Of a stretch of DNA of 64,000 nt, positions 16,017 to 25,895 are shown piece by piece. The stretch is from positions 2,480,001 to 2,544,000 of the forward strand of contig NZ_CP053452.2 in NCBI RefSeq assembly GCF_013128195.2. The letters run 5' to 3'. Position 1 is the stretch's first letter, and each line of letters starts with the position of its first letter. The position numbers were made by a program, and so were the translations under genes. The DNA is from Frigoriglobus tundricola (GTDB lineage: Bacteria > Planctomycetota > Planctomycetia > Gemmatales > Gemmataceae). The notes beneath the pieces are model-generated. The model was not told the DNA's origin. It did not search any database and saw only the letters and a list, made by a program, of their open reading frames with translations.

Positions 16017-18141
16017 TCATTTCGGCTTGGCGGGGGCCGCTGTGTCCCACACCAGCACGGTTCCGTCGGCCGAGCCGGAGGCGAGCATCTGACCGTCCGG
16101 GGCGAAGGCCAGCGCCGTGACCGGTCCGTTGTGGCCGGTGAAGGTGTGGAGCCGCTTCCCGCCCGGCCAGTCGTACACCGCCACCCCGTACTCCAGGCCC
16201 GCGCCGACCGGCAGGCCGACGGCAAAGGTCTTCCCGTCCGGACTGAACGTCGGGTGGATGAAGCGGTGCTGCGGGCGCGTCAGTTCGGCCAGCGTCGCGC
16301 CCCGGGCGCTGCGCTCGAAATCGGCCACCCACAGCTTGCCGTCGGTGGTGGCCAGCACCGCGCCCGAATGGTCGCCCACCGCGAGATACGTGGCCCCGTC
16401 ATCGAGCCGCTGCCGAAAACCCGGCGCCGTCGCGCGCAGTTCGCCCAGCTTCTGCCCGGTCGTCGCGTCCCACCCGGTCACGAGCAGCGGCGCCCGTTCG
16501 CCCGGCTTATTTTGGAAGAGCTCCACCGCGGTGACCAGTTGTAAGTTGTTCGGGCTGAACGCCGCCGCTGTGCCGAAGGCGTTATCATCCGGCGGCGTCA
16601 GCCGCACCAGCCGCCGCCGGGTCTCCACGTCCCACACCTCGCACCAGGTGGAATCGGGCTTCCCGAGCGACGACAAGCGGATCCCGGCGGCGCGGCGAAA
16701 GTCGGCGGACGGGGTGACAACGCCCCCGGACAGTGCGAACAGCTCCTCTCCCGTCGCCAGGTCGTGAACCGTACCGCCCACCCACATCATCCCCCGGGTG
16801 GTGTCCGGCGCCAGGTGGGTGTACCACGCCCGGGCGCGGGGCGCGGGCGGCCACAACCGTTTGCCGTCCGGTGGCCACGTCCCAGCGGAGAACCCGCCGG
16901 TCCATGCCGGCCGTCACCACCCCTTTGCCGTCCGGGGTGAACCGCACGGCGGTGATCGTGCCCAGGTGCCCGCCGGTCGGGGTGAGCGGCCCCCCGGCCG
17001 GCGCCTCCCACACCAGCGCCACGTTCAAAGTGTGCACCCACCCCCAGGCGGCCACCCGCTCGTTGTCCGCGAACACCAACCCGTGCGCCACCGGGTTGTC
17101 CCCGAAGGTCCGCAGGTCGGCCGGTTCGAGTGAGGTCGGCTTCAGTGGCGTGCCGTCGGGGAGCGCCCACCGGTCGATCGCCCCGGTCCGCCCCAGAGCG
17201 GCCAGCGTCTTGCCGTCCGGCGCGAACGCCACGGCAACCCCCACTTCCGCCCGGCCGAGCAGCGTCGGGCCGGGCTTCCCGGTCGCCGCGTCCCAGAGCC
17301 GCACGGTCCCATCAAACTGGGAACAGGTGGCGACCGTCTTTCCGTCCGGGGAGAAGGCGGCCGAGGCGCCGAAGCCCGAGAACGCGTCCGGGATCGTGGC
17401 GATCAATCGGTCGGGGGAGTTCTTCGGCGCGCCTTCCGCCTTCCCGGCCGAGACGTCCCACAACTGGAGGGTGGTTCCGGGGTTCACCCCCTTCGGGCCG
17501 GGGCCCGGACCCGTGAACTGGCCGCGGGTCGCGAGCCGCTGGCCGTCCGCCGACAGCACCGGCGTCACGATCGGGCTCGGCAGGACGCTCACCCGCGCCC
17601 GTTCCGCGTCCTTTTCCAGGTCCCAGACGACGACACCGCTCGTCGGCCCTTTGCCGGCGCCGAACGCCAGCACCGTGCCGTCGGCCGACAGCGCGGCCGA
17701 GCCCACCTTCGGTGCCGCCGCGTCGGCGCCGGGCACCTTGATGACCCGCACGGTCTTGCCGGTCGCCACCTCGAAGACGAGGAGGGCGTCGGCGGCCCGT
17801 TCGGTCACCGCCCGCTTGCCGTCGGCCGAAACGGCGAACACGGTCCGCCCGTCCGGGCGCTCCCCGGTCGGATCGGCCGCCTCGAACCCGGGCACCTCGG
17901 TCACCTTCCCCGTGCGCGTGTCGTGGAGGCGCGGGCCGGAGGCCCCGCCGCCGCCTGTCAGGTACGTTCGGTAGTCCGGGGCCAGCAGGTGCGCGCCGCG
18001 GAGCTGGGTGCTCGGGCCGATGGCGCTGCGGCTCGTGCCGAACCGGGCCTTGGCGCCGGCCGGCAGCGGGGCGTCCGCGGCCCCGCGCGCGAGAGCGGGT
18101 GCGAGCAGCACCAGGGCGAGCGAAAAGCGGCGGGCCGTCAC
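16017..18141 (-). pseudogene. Secreted WD40-repeat protein, one frameshift
   Basis: Starts with GTG at 18141 (VTARRFSLALVLLAPALARG signal peptide, GAGAGG upstream). It continues as a beta-propeller with many WD40 blades ending in W-D (VVVWDLEKDAERARV; LWDAATGKPGP; FSPDGKTVATCSQFDGTVRL; VLRWDVATGRQ). Near 16860 the frame breaks; the homologous continuation from 16856 (TTRGMMWVGGTVHDLATGEE, DGTVLVWDTAAPAKPK) is in another frame. Comparison with the paralogue at 18224-20212 suggests a 4-nt duplication in ACCGGACGGCAAACGG; removing 4 nt makes 2,121 nt, an exact multiple of three (707 codons). Probably an exported scaffold protein. Real decay and a read error are both possible. Confidence 0.75.
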
Positions 18142-18223
18142 GGCGGCACCTCTCGGGGGACGAGCGCGACGGGGGCGAAACGAGCGGCCCGGCGGGCCGG
18201 AGCCCGCCGGCGGGGCGACCGGA

Positions 18224-20212
18224 TCACTTCGGAGCGGGCACCGCGGCCGTGTCCCACAGCAGGACGCTGCCGTCGGCCGAGCCGGAGGCGAGCGTTTTGC
18301 CATCGGGTGCGAACGCCAGGGCGGTGACCGGCCACCGGTGACCGGTGAAGGTGTGCAGCCGCTGACCGCGCGGCCAGTCGTACACCTGGACCTCGTGGCC
18401 ATCGGAACCCCCAGCCGGCACCGCGACGGCGAACGTCTTGCCGTCCGGGCTGAACGTCGGGTGGGTGAAGCGCTGTTGGGACTGCGCCAGTTCGGTGACC
18501 GCCTCGGCCCCGGCGCCGCGCGTGTAGTCGGCCGCCCACAACTTGCCGTCGGCCGTGGCGAGGACCACCCGCGCGTTGTCGCCCGCCGGCGCCAGGTGCG
18601 GCCGGGCCGTGTCACCGAAGCCGATGCTCTGCGCCGGCACGCGGACCTCTCCCAGCCGTTTACCAGTCCCCAGGTCCCATCCGATCACGAGGACGGGCCA
18701 CTGAGCGCGTCCCGGTTCTGAAACCGGGACCGCGGCGACCAGCCGCGAGGCGTCCGGGCTGAACGCGATCGCGCCGTCGTTCGGCCGCTGGATGGCGGCC
18801 GGCGCCTCCAACTGCGCCACCCGGCGTCGGGTCACCAGGTCCCACACGTCGTACGTCGATGGGCGATTCGCCGCCCAAGTCCGGCCGAAACCGGCGGCGC
18901 GCCGGAAGTCGTCCGACGGGGTGGCGTCCCGGACCGGCAGACTGAACAGTTCTTCGCCCTCGGCCACACGGAAGAGCGACTGGTGCCGCAGCCCGCGGGC
19001 GCCGTCCGGCGACAGGTGGCGGTACGGGAACTGGCCCGACATGTCGAACGGGCGCTGCCGGGGCGGGTCCGTGACCACTTCCGCCCGCCGCCCGGTGGCG
19101 GCGTCCCAGCGGATCACCTGCCGGTCCGCGCCAGCGGTCAGGATCTCTTTCCCGTCGGCGGTGAACCGCACGGTGCCGACCGCGCCGAGGTGCCCGGTGA
19201 TCGGGGTGAGCAGCTTGCCGCTCGGCGCGTCCCACAGCAGCGCCACCGCCCCGACCTCGCCCCAGGCGACGGCGCGGTCGTTGTCCGCGAACGCCAACCC
19301 GAGCGTCCCCGGGGCGGCCGGGTACGGCAACAGGTCGGCGACCGGGAACGGGGTCGCCTTGAGTTGCTTGCCGTCGGGCAGCGCCCACCGGAGGACCGTC
19401 CAGTCCCGGGCGAGTGCGGCCAGGGTCTTCCCGTCCGGGGAGAAGGCCAACGGACCCAACGTGGCCGACCGGCCCAGGAGGAGCGCGCCGGGCTTCCCGG
19501 TGGCCGCGTCCCAGAGCTGAACCGCACCGTTCACGGCGTCGGCCGTTGCGAGCGTCTTGCCGTCCGGTGAGAAGACGGCCGGGCCGCCGGTATAGTCGCC
19601 CGGGAGCGCGGCAATACGGTTGCCGGTCACGACCGACCACAGTTGAACGACCGTGGGGTCCTGGGGACCCGCGGAGATGGTCACAAGGGTGTTGCCGTCC
19701 GGCGCCAGGAACATCCGGAGGTACGGGCTCTTGAGCCCCTTGAACCGCGCCAGTTGCACGTTCCCGTCCACGTTCCAAACGATGACGTCGTGCGTCCCGT
19801 CCGCTCCGGGGGCCTCGGTTGCGAGCACCTTGCCATCGGCCGACAGTGCCACGAAGGCGGTGCCGCGGTCGTTCGGGACGGTCCCGACCTCCTTGCCGGT
19901 TGCGATTTCGAAGACGACATGGGCTCCCTGCGTCCGTTCGATCACGGCCCGCTTGCCATCGGCCGAGACCGCCTTGATGGTGAGCCGGCCCGCGAACCCG
20001 GGCAGTCCCGCGCGTCCGCGCGGGTCCCCCGCCGCGAACCCGGGTACATCGGTCGCCTGTCCGGTCACCGCGTCGTAAAGGCGCGGACCGGTGGCGTAGC
20101 CGCCGGCCAGGAACGTCCGAAAGTTCGGGGGCAGCAGGTGCGCGCCGAACCCTCCGAACGGACCGACGACACAGAGGCCGGCGCCGAGCCGGGCTCGGGC
20201 GCCCGCGGGCAA
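18224..20212 (-). CDS. WD40-repeat protein, paralogue of the downstream gene; N-terminus probably frameshifted
   Basis: 662 residues in this frame. Blades include HVVFEIATGKEVGTVPNDRG, AVQLWDAATGKPGALLLGRS, VIRWDAATGRRAEVVTDPP and a last one ending DGSVLLWDTAAVPAPK. It aligns along its whole length with the neighbour at 16017-18141, so the pair is a tandem duplication. The expected start is GTG at 20306 (VTTQRLWCSFAP). The signal-peptide-like PLLLAPVPAGRAADTGAAEA only appears after a shift near 20265 in TCGCCCCTCC, so the 5' end is probably frameshifted. The first residue given here is only the first usable start (TTG) in the main frame. Predicted exported beta-propeller of unknown partner. 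Confidence 0.75.
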   Translation of the reverse strand: MPAGARARLGAGLCVVGPFGGFGAHLLPPNFRTFLAGGYATGPRLYDAVTGQATDVPGFAAGDPRGRAGLPGFAGRLTIKAVSADGKRAVIERTQGAHVVFEIATGKEVGTVPNDRGTAFVALSADGKVLATEAPGADGTHDVIVWNVDGNVQLARFKGLKSPYLRMFLAPDGNTLVTISAGPQDPTVVQLWSVVTGNRIAALPGDYTGGPAVFSPDGKTLATADAVNGAVQLWDAATGKPGALLLGRSATLGPLAFSPDGKTLAALARDWTVLRWALPDGKQLKATPFPVADLLPYPAAPGTLGLAFADNDRAVAWGEVGAVALLWDAPSGKLLTPITGHLGAVGTVRFTADGKEILTAGADRQVIRWDAATGRRAEVVTDPPRQRPFDMSGQFPYRHLSPDGARGLRHQSLFRVAEGEELFSLPVRDATPSDDFRRAAGFGRTWAANRPSTYDVWDLVTRRRVAQLEAPAAIQRPNDGAIAFSPDASRLVAAVPVSEPGRAQWPVLVIGWDLGTGKRLGEVRVPAQSIGFGDTARPHLAPAGDNARVVLATADGKLWAADYTRGAGAEAVTELAQSQQRFTHPTFSPDGKTFAVAVPAGGSDGHEVQVYDWPRGQRLHTFTGHRWPVTALAFAPDGKTLASGSADGSVLLWDTAAVPAPK

Positions 20213-20306
20213 CGGCGCTTCGGCCGCGCCCGTGTCGGCGGCTCGCCCGGCGGGGACCGGCGCGAGCAGGAGGGGCGAACGAACACCACAGGCGCTGCGT
20301 CGTCAC

Positions 20307-20763
20307 GGGTGGACCTCCGAACGGACCGATGCCGGCCAAATGAAAGTACCCGCCCGCCGATCGAAAATCCAGTTCCGGGAGCAACAGAATCGGAATTCCG
20401 GGCGACGACTTATCGACCTAACCATTCTTATTTAGACTGTCCGTACGGAGAACGGTTCGTGCTGGACAGCGCTGGGGATGTCATTGTGAAGTTCGACCCG
20501 CTGAGCGTGAAGGGGCGCCGAGCCCTCGGCGGCACGCCGGTGACGATCCCGTTCACGGCGGCGACGCCAGCGGGCCGCCAGCTCGGCCACAAGGGCCTCG
20601 GCGGCCGGCTTACCGTTCGGCACAGGTGTGAGTATGAAACCACGGAGTTGACTATCTGTCATTCGGTCAAATGACTTCGTCCCACAGGCTGTGGCATTCC
20701 GTTTGCAGGTCTAATAAGTGCCCGCAAGAAGGAGACTCAGCTCGCCCGATCAGAGGTGCCGAG
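20307..20763. other. 450-bp gap without a recognisable gene
   Basis: An AT-richer stretch at about 20390-20450 could hold a promoter for either side. A minus-strand frame (about 20432-20662) begins MTDSQLRGFILTPVPNGKPA but turns into low-complexity Arg-rich sequence without family features, so it is not called. Confidence 0.4.
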
Positions 20764-21069
20764 ATGATCCCGACAATGCTCAGCGTGCTGCTCACGCTCA
20801 ATTCCACTCAATCGCTGAACCAGCCCGACCCGTTCCGTGGGACCCAGGAGTCGGTCGCTCCTAAGCTCAACCACTCCAGCGGGGGCATGACGCTGGAGGC
20901 CCTGCACGGGCTGCCGCTGACGCGGCCGGTGTACGCCCCACCGCAGCCCCAGGTCTGGATCTACCAGCCGTATATCGGAGGCTACTCCCGCTCGCCCGGC
21001 ATGGGCGGCTACCTCCCGCCCGGAACCGGCCGCAGCTACGGCGCGTTAGGGTTCGGGTGGTGGTGGTGA
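20764..21069 (+). CDS. Small Pro/Gly/Tyr-rich hypothetical protein
   Basis: 101 residues from the ATG at 20764, which has GAGG seven bases upstream. The N-terminus MIPTMLSVLLTLNSTQSLNQ could be a weak signal peptide. The C-terminal half is rich in Pro, Gly, Tyr and Trp (PQPQVWIYQPYIGGYSRSPG; GYLPPGTGRSYGALGFGWWW), an extended or surface-type composition. A strong terminator follows at 21094-21135. No family recognised. Confidence 0.55.
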   Translation: MIPTMLSVLLTLNSTQSLNQPDPFRGTQESVAPKLNHSSGGMTLEALHGLPLTRPVYAPPQPQVWIYQPYIGGYSRSPGMGGYLPPGTGRSYGALGFGWWW

Positions 21070-21093
21070 CACAGCGCCGCTGGAAAGGTGACT

Positions 21094-21135
21094 CGAGATG
21101 ACGCGGGCCGGAGCAACCCGGCCCGCGTCATCTCG
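21094..21135. terminator. Strong hairpin terminator
   Basis: 18-bp perfect stem (arms 21094-21111 and 21118-21135; GC-rich) with loop AGCAAC. It lies 25 bp after the plus-strand small gene and 134 bp from the minus-strand TPR gene's 3' end, so it may serve both directions. There is no long T-run. Confidence 0.6.
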
Positions 21136-21268
21136 TTGTGTGTTAGTGACCGGGCGGGGGCGGGTCGTAGCCGGATGCCGGATCTTCTCGCCCCGGGACG
21201 GCTTTGCGGGTCCAGGTGTGCGGCCCCCGTGCGAGGTGGCACCGGATTAGCAAACTGATAAACGACCG

Positions 21269-22705
21269 TCATTCGAACCGCACGCGCCGCGCCTTGGCGG
21301 CCAGGAACGAGTGCGCCAGCAGCCCCCCGAGGCTCGCAAATCCGAGAACGGACTCCCACGCGTTCAGCTCCTCGATACGCGACCCGAGTCGGCGCATCTC
21401 GCTGTCAATCGTGCCAAACGACAGCCGCAGCGCCCGTTCGGTCTCATCGGCCTCGTCCTTCGACAGGCCCGGTTTCCGCGCGCGGAAATCGGCGACCCTC
21501 GCGTCGTGGGCCTCGGCCCGCGCCCGGAGCGGTTCGAATTGGCGCATCAACTCGAACCGCTCCAGCCGCTCCGAGGCGAACAGGCTGAAGATGACGGCCG
21601 ATAGTCCGATCCCCATCCACCGGAACCGGCCGGCCGGGATCTGAAAGACCGATGCCAGGTGGACCGCGAACAGAAACACGAACACCGCCGCCGGCGCGCT
21701 GCGGCGGTCCGACCCGAAGACCGCCGCGGCGGCCAGGGCCAGCACCACCACGACCAGCGCGGTGCAGGTGCCCGAGACCCATTTCTGCTCTCGGCCCAGG
21801 AGCACCCGGCCGTCGCGGTCGAAGAGGAGCAGCACGTTAATGATGTGTTTCGCGAACCACGTGGCGGCCACGAAAGCGGCGTAGCCGAGAACGAGGGCGG
21901 CGAAGACCGGTTCCGCGCTCGGGACCTGCTTGCCGAGCGCGTCGAGCCCTTGCACGACCACCACCATCCCGATGATCAGGCCGTACTGCACCCGCGGCGG
22001 GAACCGCGACAGCACCAGGAAGAACTGGAGCACGCGCCGGTAGAACCAGTTCCGGGCCCGCAGGGCCTCGAGCAGCCCCGCCTTCGCCCATTCGGAGTTC
22101 GGGTCCAGCCGCAGCGACTCCCGAAAGTGTTCGACGGCCTTACGCGGTTCGTTCTCGTGCAACAGCGACCAGCCGCGGTTGGCGTGCGTGTACGCGTCCT
22201 CGGGGTGCTTCTCGAGCGTGCCCTCCAGCGTGCGGGCCGCCTCATCGTGGCGGCCGAGTTTCGTCAGCGCGACGGCCCGGTGGTTCAGGCACACCTCGTC
22301 GTCCGGGTCGAGGGCCAGCCCCTCGTCCGCCGCGTTCAGGGCCGCGCCCCAGTGGCACCGGGCGATTTCGATGGCCGCGAGCTGGCCGAAATAGCTGGCG
22401 GTCCAGCTGTTCAACTCGATCGCGCGGCGGATGGCCGCTTCGGCGCCCTCGAAGTTGCCCCGCTTGGATTCGGTCAGGCTGACGACGAAATGGGCCCGGG
22501 CCGCGTCCGGGGCCAGTTCGACGGCCCGCCGGGCCGCGTCCCGGGCCCCGGGCCGGTCCGTGACGTACCCGCACAGCGCCGAGAGGATGTAGCCCTCGGG
22601 GTCCTCGGGGTCCTCGCCGATCCGGGCCGCGATCTCGTTGGAAGCCAGGTCGTACCGCTTCTGCTCCATCAGAACGCGGGCGCGGGCGAACCGATCCGTT
22701 TCCAT
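21269..22705 (-). CDS. TPR-repeat membrane protein with C-terminal coiled coil
   Basis: 478 residues from METDRFARARVLMEQ. The N-terminal half (about 1-230) is a run of TPR-like helical hairpins: LASNEIAARIGEDPEDPEGY, ARRAVELAPDAARAHFVVSL, ALNAADEGLALDPDDEVCLN, AVEHFRESLRLDPNSEWAKA. The middle has four membrane helices (VQYGLIIGMVVVVQGL; VFAALVLGYAAFVAATWFA; CTALVVVVLALAAAAVF; PAAVFVFLFAVHLASVF). The C-terminal ~110 residues are a charged, probably coiled-coil region (EAHDARVADFRARKPGLSKD). It starts 2 nt after the stop of the AAA+/TPR gene, so both belong to one operon and probably one complex. Confidence 0.75.
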   Translation of the reverse strand: METDRFARARVLMEQKRYDLASNEIAARIGEDPEDPEGYILSALCGYVTDRPGARDAARRAVELAPDAARAHFVVSLTESKRGNFEGAEAAIRRAIELNSWTASYFGQLAAIEIARCHWGAALNAADEGLALDPDDEVCLNHRAVALTKLGRHDEAARTLEGTLEKHPEDAYTHANRGWSLLHENEPRKAVEHFRESLRLDPNSEWAKAGLLEALRARNWFYRRVLQFFLVLSRFPPRVQYGLIIGMVVVVQGLDALGKQVPSAEPVFAALVLGYAAFVAATWFAKHIINVLLLFDRDGRVLLGREQKWVSGTCTALVVVVLALAAAAVFGSDRRSAPAAVFVFLFAVHLASVFQIPAGRFRWMGIGLSAVIFSLFASERLERFELMRQFEPLRARAEAHDARVADFRARKPGLSKDEADETERALRLSFGTIDSEMRRLGSRIEELNAWESVLGFASLGGLLAHSFLAAKARRVRFE

Positions 22706-22707
22706 GA

Positions 22708-24048
22708 TCACTTCCGAAGGTATTTCAGGATGTCGTCGTACTGGCCGCCCTGGTTGGCGAACGTCGCGTAGTTCCGCGCCGTCGAGAACCACTCCTTCGT
22801 GGACGGCTTCACCAGTGCCGCCGCCGCCAACAGGTCCTTCGTGGTGAGCGGTTTGGGGACCCCGCTCGCGATCGCCTCGCGCAGCTTCGCCTCGACGGCC
22901 AGATCGACGACCGCCTTGAGGTCCGCGCCGGAGAACTGGTCCGCCCGCTTCGCGACCTGGTCGAAGTCGAGCGCCTGTTGCGGCTTGCCCGCCGCGAGCA
23001 CGCGGAGGATCGCCGCGCGGGCCGGGGCGTCCGGCGGCGGGACGAAGAGGATGCGGTCGAAGCGGCCCGGCCGGCGGAACGCGGGGTCGAGGTGCCACGG
23101 GGCGTTGGTGGCCGCGAGGACCAGCACGCCGTCGTTCGACGCCGTCGCCCCGTCGAGTTCCGAGAGGAACTGGTTGATGATCATCCGGCCGGCGCTCTGG
23201 CGCAGGTCACTGCGGTTGGCCGCCAGCGCGTCCACCTCGTCGAAAAAGAGGACGCAGGGCCGGTTGCGGCGGGCCTCGTCGAACAGCGCGTGCAGGTTCT
23301 TCTCGCTCGACCCGAGCCACATGTCGAGCACGTCCTCGATCCCGACGGCGATGAACGACGCGCTCACTTCGCCGGCGGTGGCGCGGGCCAGGTGGGTCTT
23401 GCCGCACCCGGGCGGGCCGTACATCAGGATGCCGCCCCCGACGGCCTTGCCGTAGGCCTGATAGAGTTCGGGGTGCTTCAGCGGGTGGATGATCTTGAGC
23501 CGGATCTCGTCCTTGATCGCGTCCATGCCGCCGACGTCGTCGAACCGGACCCGGGGCTTCTCCAGCCGCCCGGACAGGTCGGGCGCGCCCTCGGGGCCGC
23601 CGACGGCGATGCGCCCGTCCGAGACCTCGCTCTCGTCGGGGGCCTGATCGATACCGAGCTGCGTCGCGAGGTCCGGGTCGGCGGCCGCGGGGTCCGTTTC
23701 GACGCCCAGTTTGTACCGGGCGACCGCCCGCTCGACCTCGCCCTCGCGGAGCAGCAGCTTCGCCAGCAGCACGTGGGCTTCCCCGGGCGCCTGCGGGTCG
23801 CGGACGAGGCTCTCGAGCACGACCCACGCCTGACTGGTCTGGCTCTGCTGGAAGTACAGTCGTGCCAGTCCGAACCGGGCCGCCGGCTCCTGCGCGTCCC
23901 GGGCGAGAACGGCGCGGTACTCGGCCTCGGCTTCGGCGAAGCGCCCGAGGTTCGCGAACGATTCGGCGAGGTGCTTGCGGAGCGGGAGGTTGTCGGGGCT
24001 GAGCTGGACGGCCTTGATGAGCCCCGCCAGCGGGTCGGGCGTTGCCAT
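22708..24048 (-). CDS. TPR–AAA+ ATPase (CDC48/spastin-like module)
   Basis: 446 residues from MATPDPLAGLIK. TPR-like repeats at about 1-130 (FAEAEAEYRAVLARDAQEPA; VERAVARYKLGVETDPAAAD) precede one AAA+ domain: DDVGGMDAIKDEIR, Walker A GPPGCGKTH, Walker B VLFFDEVDALAANR, sensor-1 AATNAPWHLDPAFRRPGRFD (including the Arg-finger region) and a C-lid with FSGADLKAVVDLA. There is no protease or membrane segment. Such ATPases remodel or unfold protein complexes; the TPRs probably choose the partner. The operon mate is the TPR membrane protein directly downstream. An upstream in-frame start (24069) adds seven residues and seems less likely. Confidence 0.85.
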   Translation of the reverse strand: MATPDPLAGLIKAVQLSPDNLPLRKHLAESFANLGRFAEAEAEYRAVLARDAQEPAARFGLARLYFQQSQTSQAWVVLESLVRDPQAPGEAHVLLAKLLLREGEVERAVARYKLGVETDPAAADPDLATQLGIDQAPDESEVSDGRIAVGGPEGAPDLSGRLEKPRVRFDDVGGMDAIKDEIRLKIIHPLKHPELYQAYGKAVGGGILMYGPPGCGKTHLARATAGEVSASFIAVGIEDVLDMWLGSSEKNLHALFDEARRNRPCVLFFDEVDALAANRSDLRQSAGRMIINQFLSELDGATASNDGVLVLAATNAPWHLDPAFRRPGRFDRILFVPPPDAPARAAILRVLAAGKPQQALDFDQVAKRADQFSGADLKAVVDLAVEAKLREAIASGVPKPLTTKDLLAAAALVKPSTKEWFSTARNYATFANQGGQYDDILKYLRK

Positions 24049-24445
24049 GAGGCGTGTTCTCGCGGGCAAGAGGGGCCGAGAGCGCGTCGGCTTCGTGGTC
24101 CGGCGCCCGGCACGATCGGGTCCGCCGCGCCTTTCAATTTAGGATAACGAGGGAGCCCGTCGAGGAACGCCGCCGGGAATACGATCGGCCGACGACGCGG
24201 TGGGCGAAGCTGGCAAGAGTGGTTGTGGGAACCGTGCGAGCGTATTCGAGACAGCAGTGGGGCCACGAAACTCATTCCGCCCCTACCCGAACTCAAAAAG
24301 AAGTGACGAGAGGGACAGCAATCCGGCGCCCCGGCGCACAGGAGAGGGCGTCGGCCGGGCCACGGTCGAGGCGCCTCTCCGGGCACCTCTGGTTCCGCTG
24401 CGCGTTCCGGGCGGGGCGCGCCGGCACTCGCTTCGTTCCTCTCGC

Positions 24446-24610
24446 TCACATTGGCAGCGACAACGCGAGGAGCGCGACGAACGCAACACCTCCTGCCACC
24501 AATACCCCGAACCCCGACGCCACCCCGACCTTGAGCCCGCGCCGGCGCCCGATCCCGATTCCGACACCGAGAGCCACCGGGATGGTGAACAGTGCGACGA
24601 GCAGCGTCAT
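24446..24610 (-). CDS. Small two-helix membrane protein
   Basis: 54 residues from the ATG at 24610: MTLLVALFTIPVALGVGIGI, a short basic loop GRRRGLKVGVASG, then FGVLVAGGVAFVALLALSLP. Two hydrophobic helices with a positive loop suggest an inner-membrane hairpin. It is isolated and has no recognised family. The surrounding 24.05-24.8 kb otherwise looks non-coding. Confidence 0.4.
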   Translation of the reverse strand: MTLLVALFTIPVALGVGIGIGRRRGLKVGVASGFGVLVAGGVAFVALLALSLPM

Positions 24611-24855
24611 GGCGAACTTCCAGCGACGAGGTACTGGCAAGAAGGAGCGCACGGGCACGGTCGAGGGACCCACGACCGAGCCGCGAGAAACAACTCACAC
24701 GCCCGGCTCCGGTAGCGAGCGCAGCTCGATACTACTCTTCGCCGAGCGCCAGGTCCACAACCCAGTACCCGCGGGCGTGCGGCCCGGCCCCGGGCACCCG
24801 GTATCATACCGGATCCAGTTCTTTCAAGTTGGGCGATTGATGAGTAGCAGGGCGC

Positions 24856-25323
24856 ATGAGTTTTCCGGTCAATGGTGGTTACCACGCCTCCATTACCGGA
24901 GCCCCCATGCGCCCCGCGACCCAGTCTATCCGCCCGACACCCGTAACCGCCACCCGGCACCTGCGTCCGGTCCTCACCGATTGGCTCGGCCGTGCGGTTC
25001 GACGTCCCAAGCGCCGACGTACCTGTGCACCCGAGACCGTGTGGCGGGTGGTCTTCTTTGCGGCGGCCCTTACGCGCTCCTTGGCGGTGGCCTGTGCCGC
25101 CATCGCCGGTGCGCCGTCCGGTCCGGCCATCTGGGATGTACTCTACGCCACGCTCCCCAAGGGCCGACGCACCCTCGAGCGACGCCTGCTCCCGGCCCTC
25201 CATGCCCCACTCGGGAAGCGGAAACGATCCGCGCGGGTGGCGATCGACTATCACCGGGTCGCGTACTTCGGGGAGCCGAACCGAGACACAACCCGGGCCA
25301 AGGAGACATCCCTGTCACGGTGA
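24856..25323 (+). pseudogene. Truncated transposase, N-terminal part
   Basis: 155 residues. The segment PETVWRVVFFAAALTRSLAV ... LPKGRRTLERRLLPALHAPL ... RVAIDYHRVAYFGEPNRDTT matches, from memory, the N-terminal region of DDE transposases common in Gemmata (ISH3/IS1634-like, first acidic residue in the AIDYH strand). It stops at 25323 before the rest of the catalytic domain. The first ~30 residues are probably not part of the original protein. Confidence 0.55.
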
Positions 25324-25401
25324 TCGGATGTAGCTCTAGTAGTCGGCCACTGCAAATTTGCGGAGCCGATTGGGCCGCTTCCCCAGCGTTATTGGCCACT
25401 C

Positions 25402-25686
25402 ATGCTCCGCGAATTGACGGTGGCGGTCTGCTCGCCACGGGCGGCGCGGTTCGCGTTCGGTGTGACGGTGTCGGTGTACAACGCCCTCCAGGCGGTCAAG
25501 GGGGCGCTGGTGCGGGAGCACGGGGCCGACGTGCCGGACCAGTTGTCCGGGGCGGTGATGGCCGAGGACGCGGGCCGCACGTGGGACGGGTTGGATCTCG
25601 CGATCGCCCCGCGCGAGTGGTCGGCACTGTCCGCGTTGAGCCCACCGGCGTTCGGGCGCTGGCTCCAGGGAGCCCAGGGCAAATGA
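25402..25686 (+). pseudogene. Truncated transposase, C-terminal part
   Basis: 94 residues with the C-terminal pattern of a planctomycete IS4-type transposase: RFAFGVTVSVYNALQAVKGA, then SGAVMAEDAGRTWDGLDLAI and REWSALSALSPPAFGRWLQG. The catalytic D-D part is absent. It lies 80 bp after the N-terminal piece of a different transposase. Confidence 0.5.
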
Positions 25687-25895
25687 CCAAGAAGCGGGCC
25701 CGATTAACAAGCAAACCGCGACGTTCCGGTTCCTCAGCAGCGCAAACATCCAGTGGGCAAAAAAGACACCGTGACAGGGGTACCTCACAGGGGCCGGGGC
25801 GACACGATTCCCCGAGCCCGGCCCCACAAAGGCCGGCTACAGAAGACGTGAACCACGGACCCGCCGACACCGGTACTCATCAATCGGATCCGGTA

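Larger units (their letters stand above)
24808..25894. mobile_element. IS relic bounded by short inverted repeats
   Basis: ACCGGATCC and GATTGATGAGTA occur at 24808-24816 and 24835-24846, and in inverted orientation at 25874-25894, where the two words are adjacent. Inside are an N-terminal piece of one transposase and a C-terminal piece of another. The right boundary lies 2 bp from the stop codon of the ABC-ATPase::phosphatase gene. This looks like nested or successive insertions, now dead. Confidence 0.5.

Noticed and set aside
18660..20384. 574-codon minus-strand frame over the WD40 gene
   Set aside because: Arg/Gly-rich, without blades; the overlapping frame has regular WD40 motifs. Only its first residues matter, as the likely true start of the WD40 gene.
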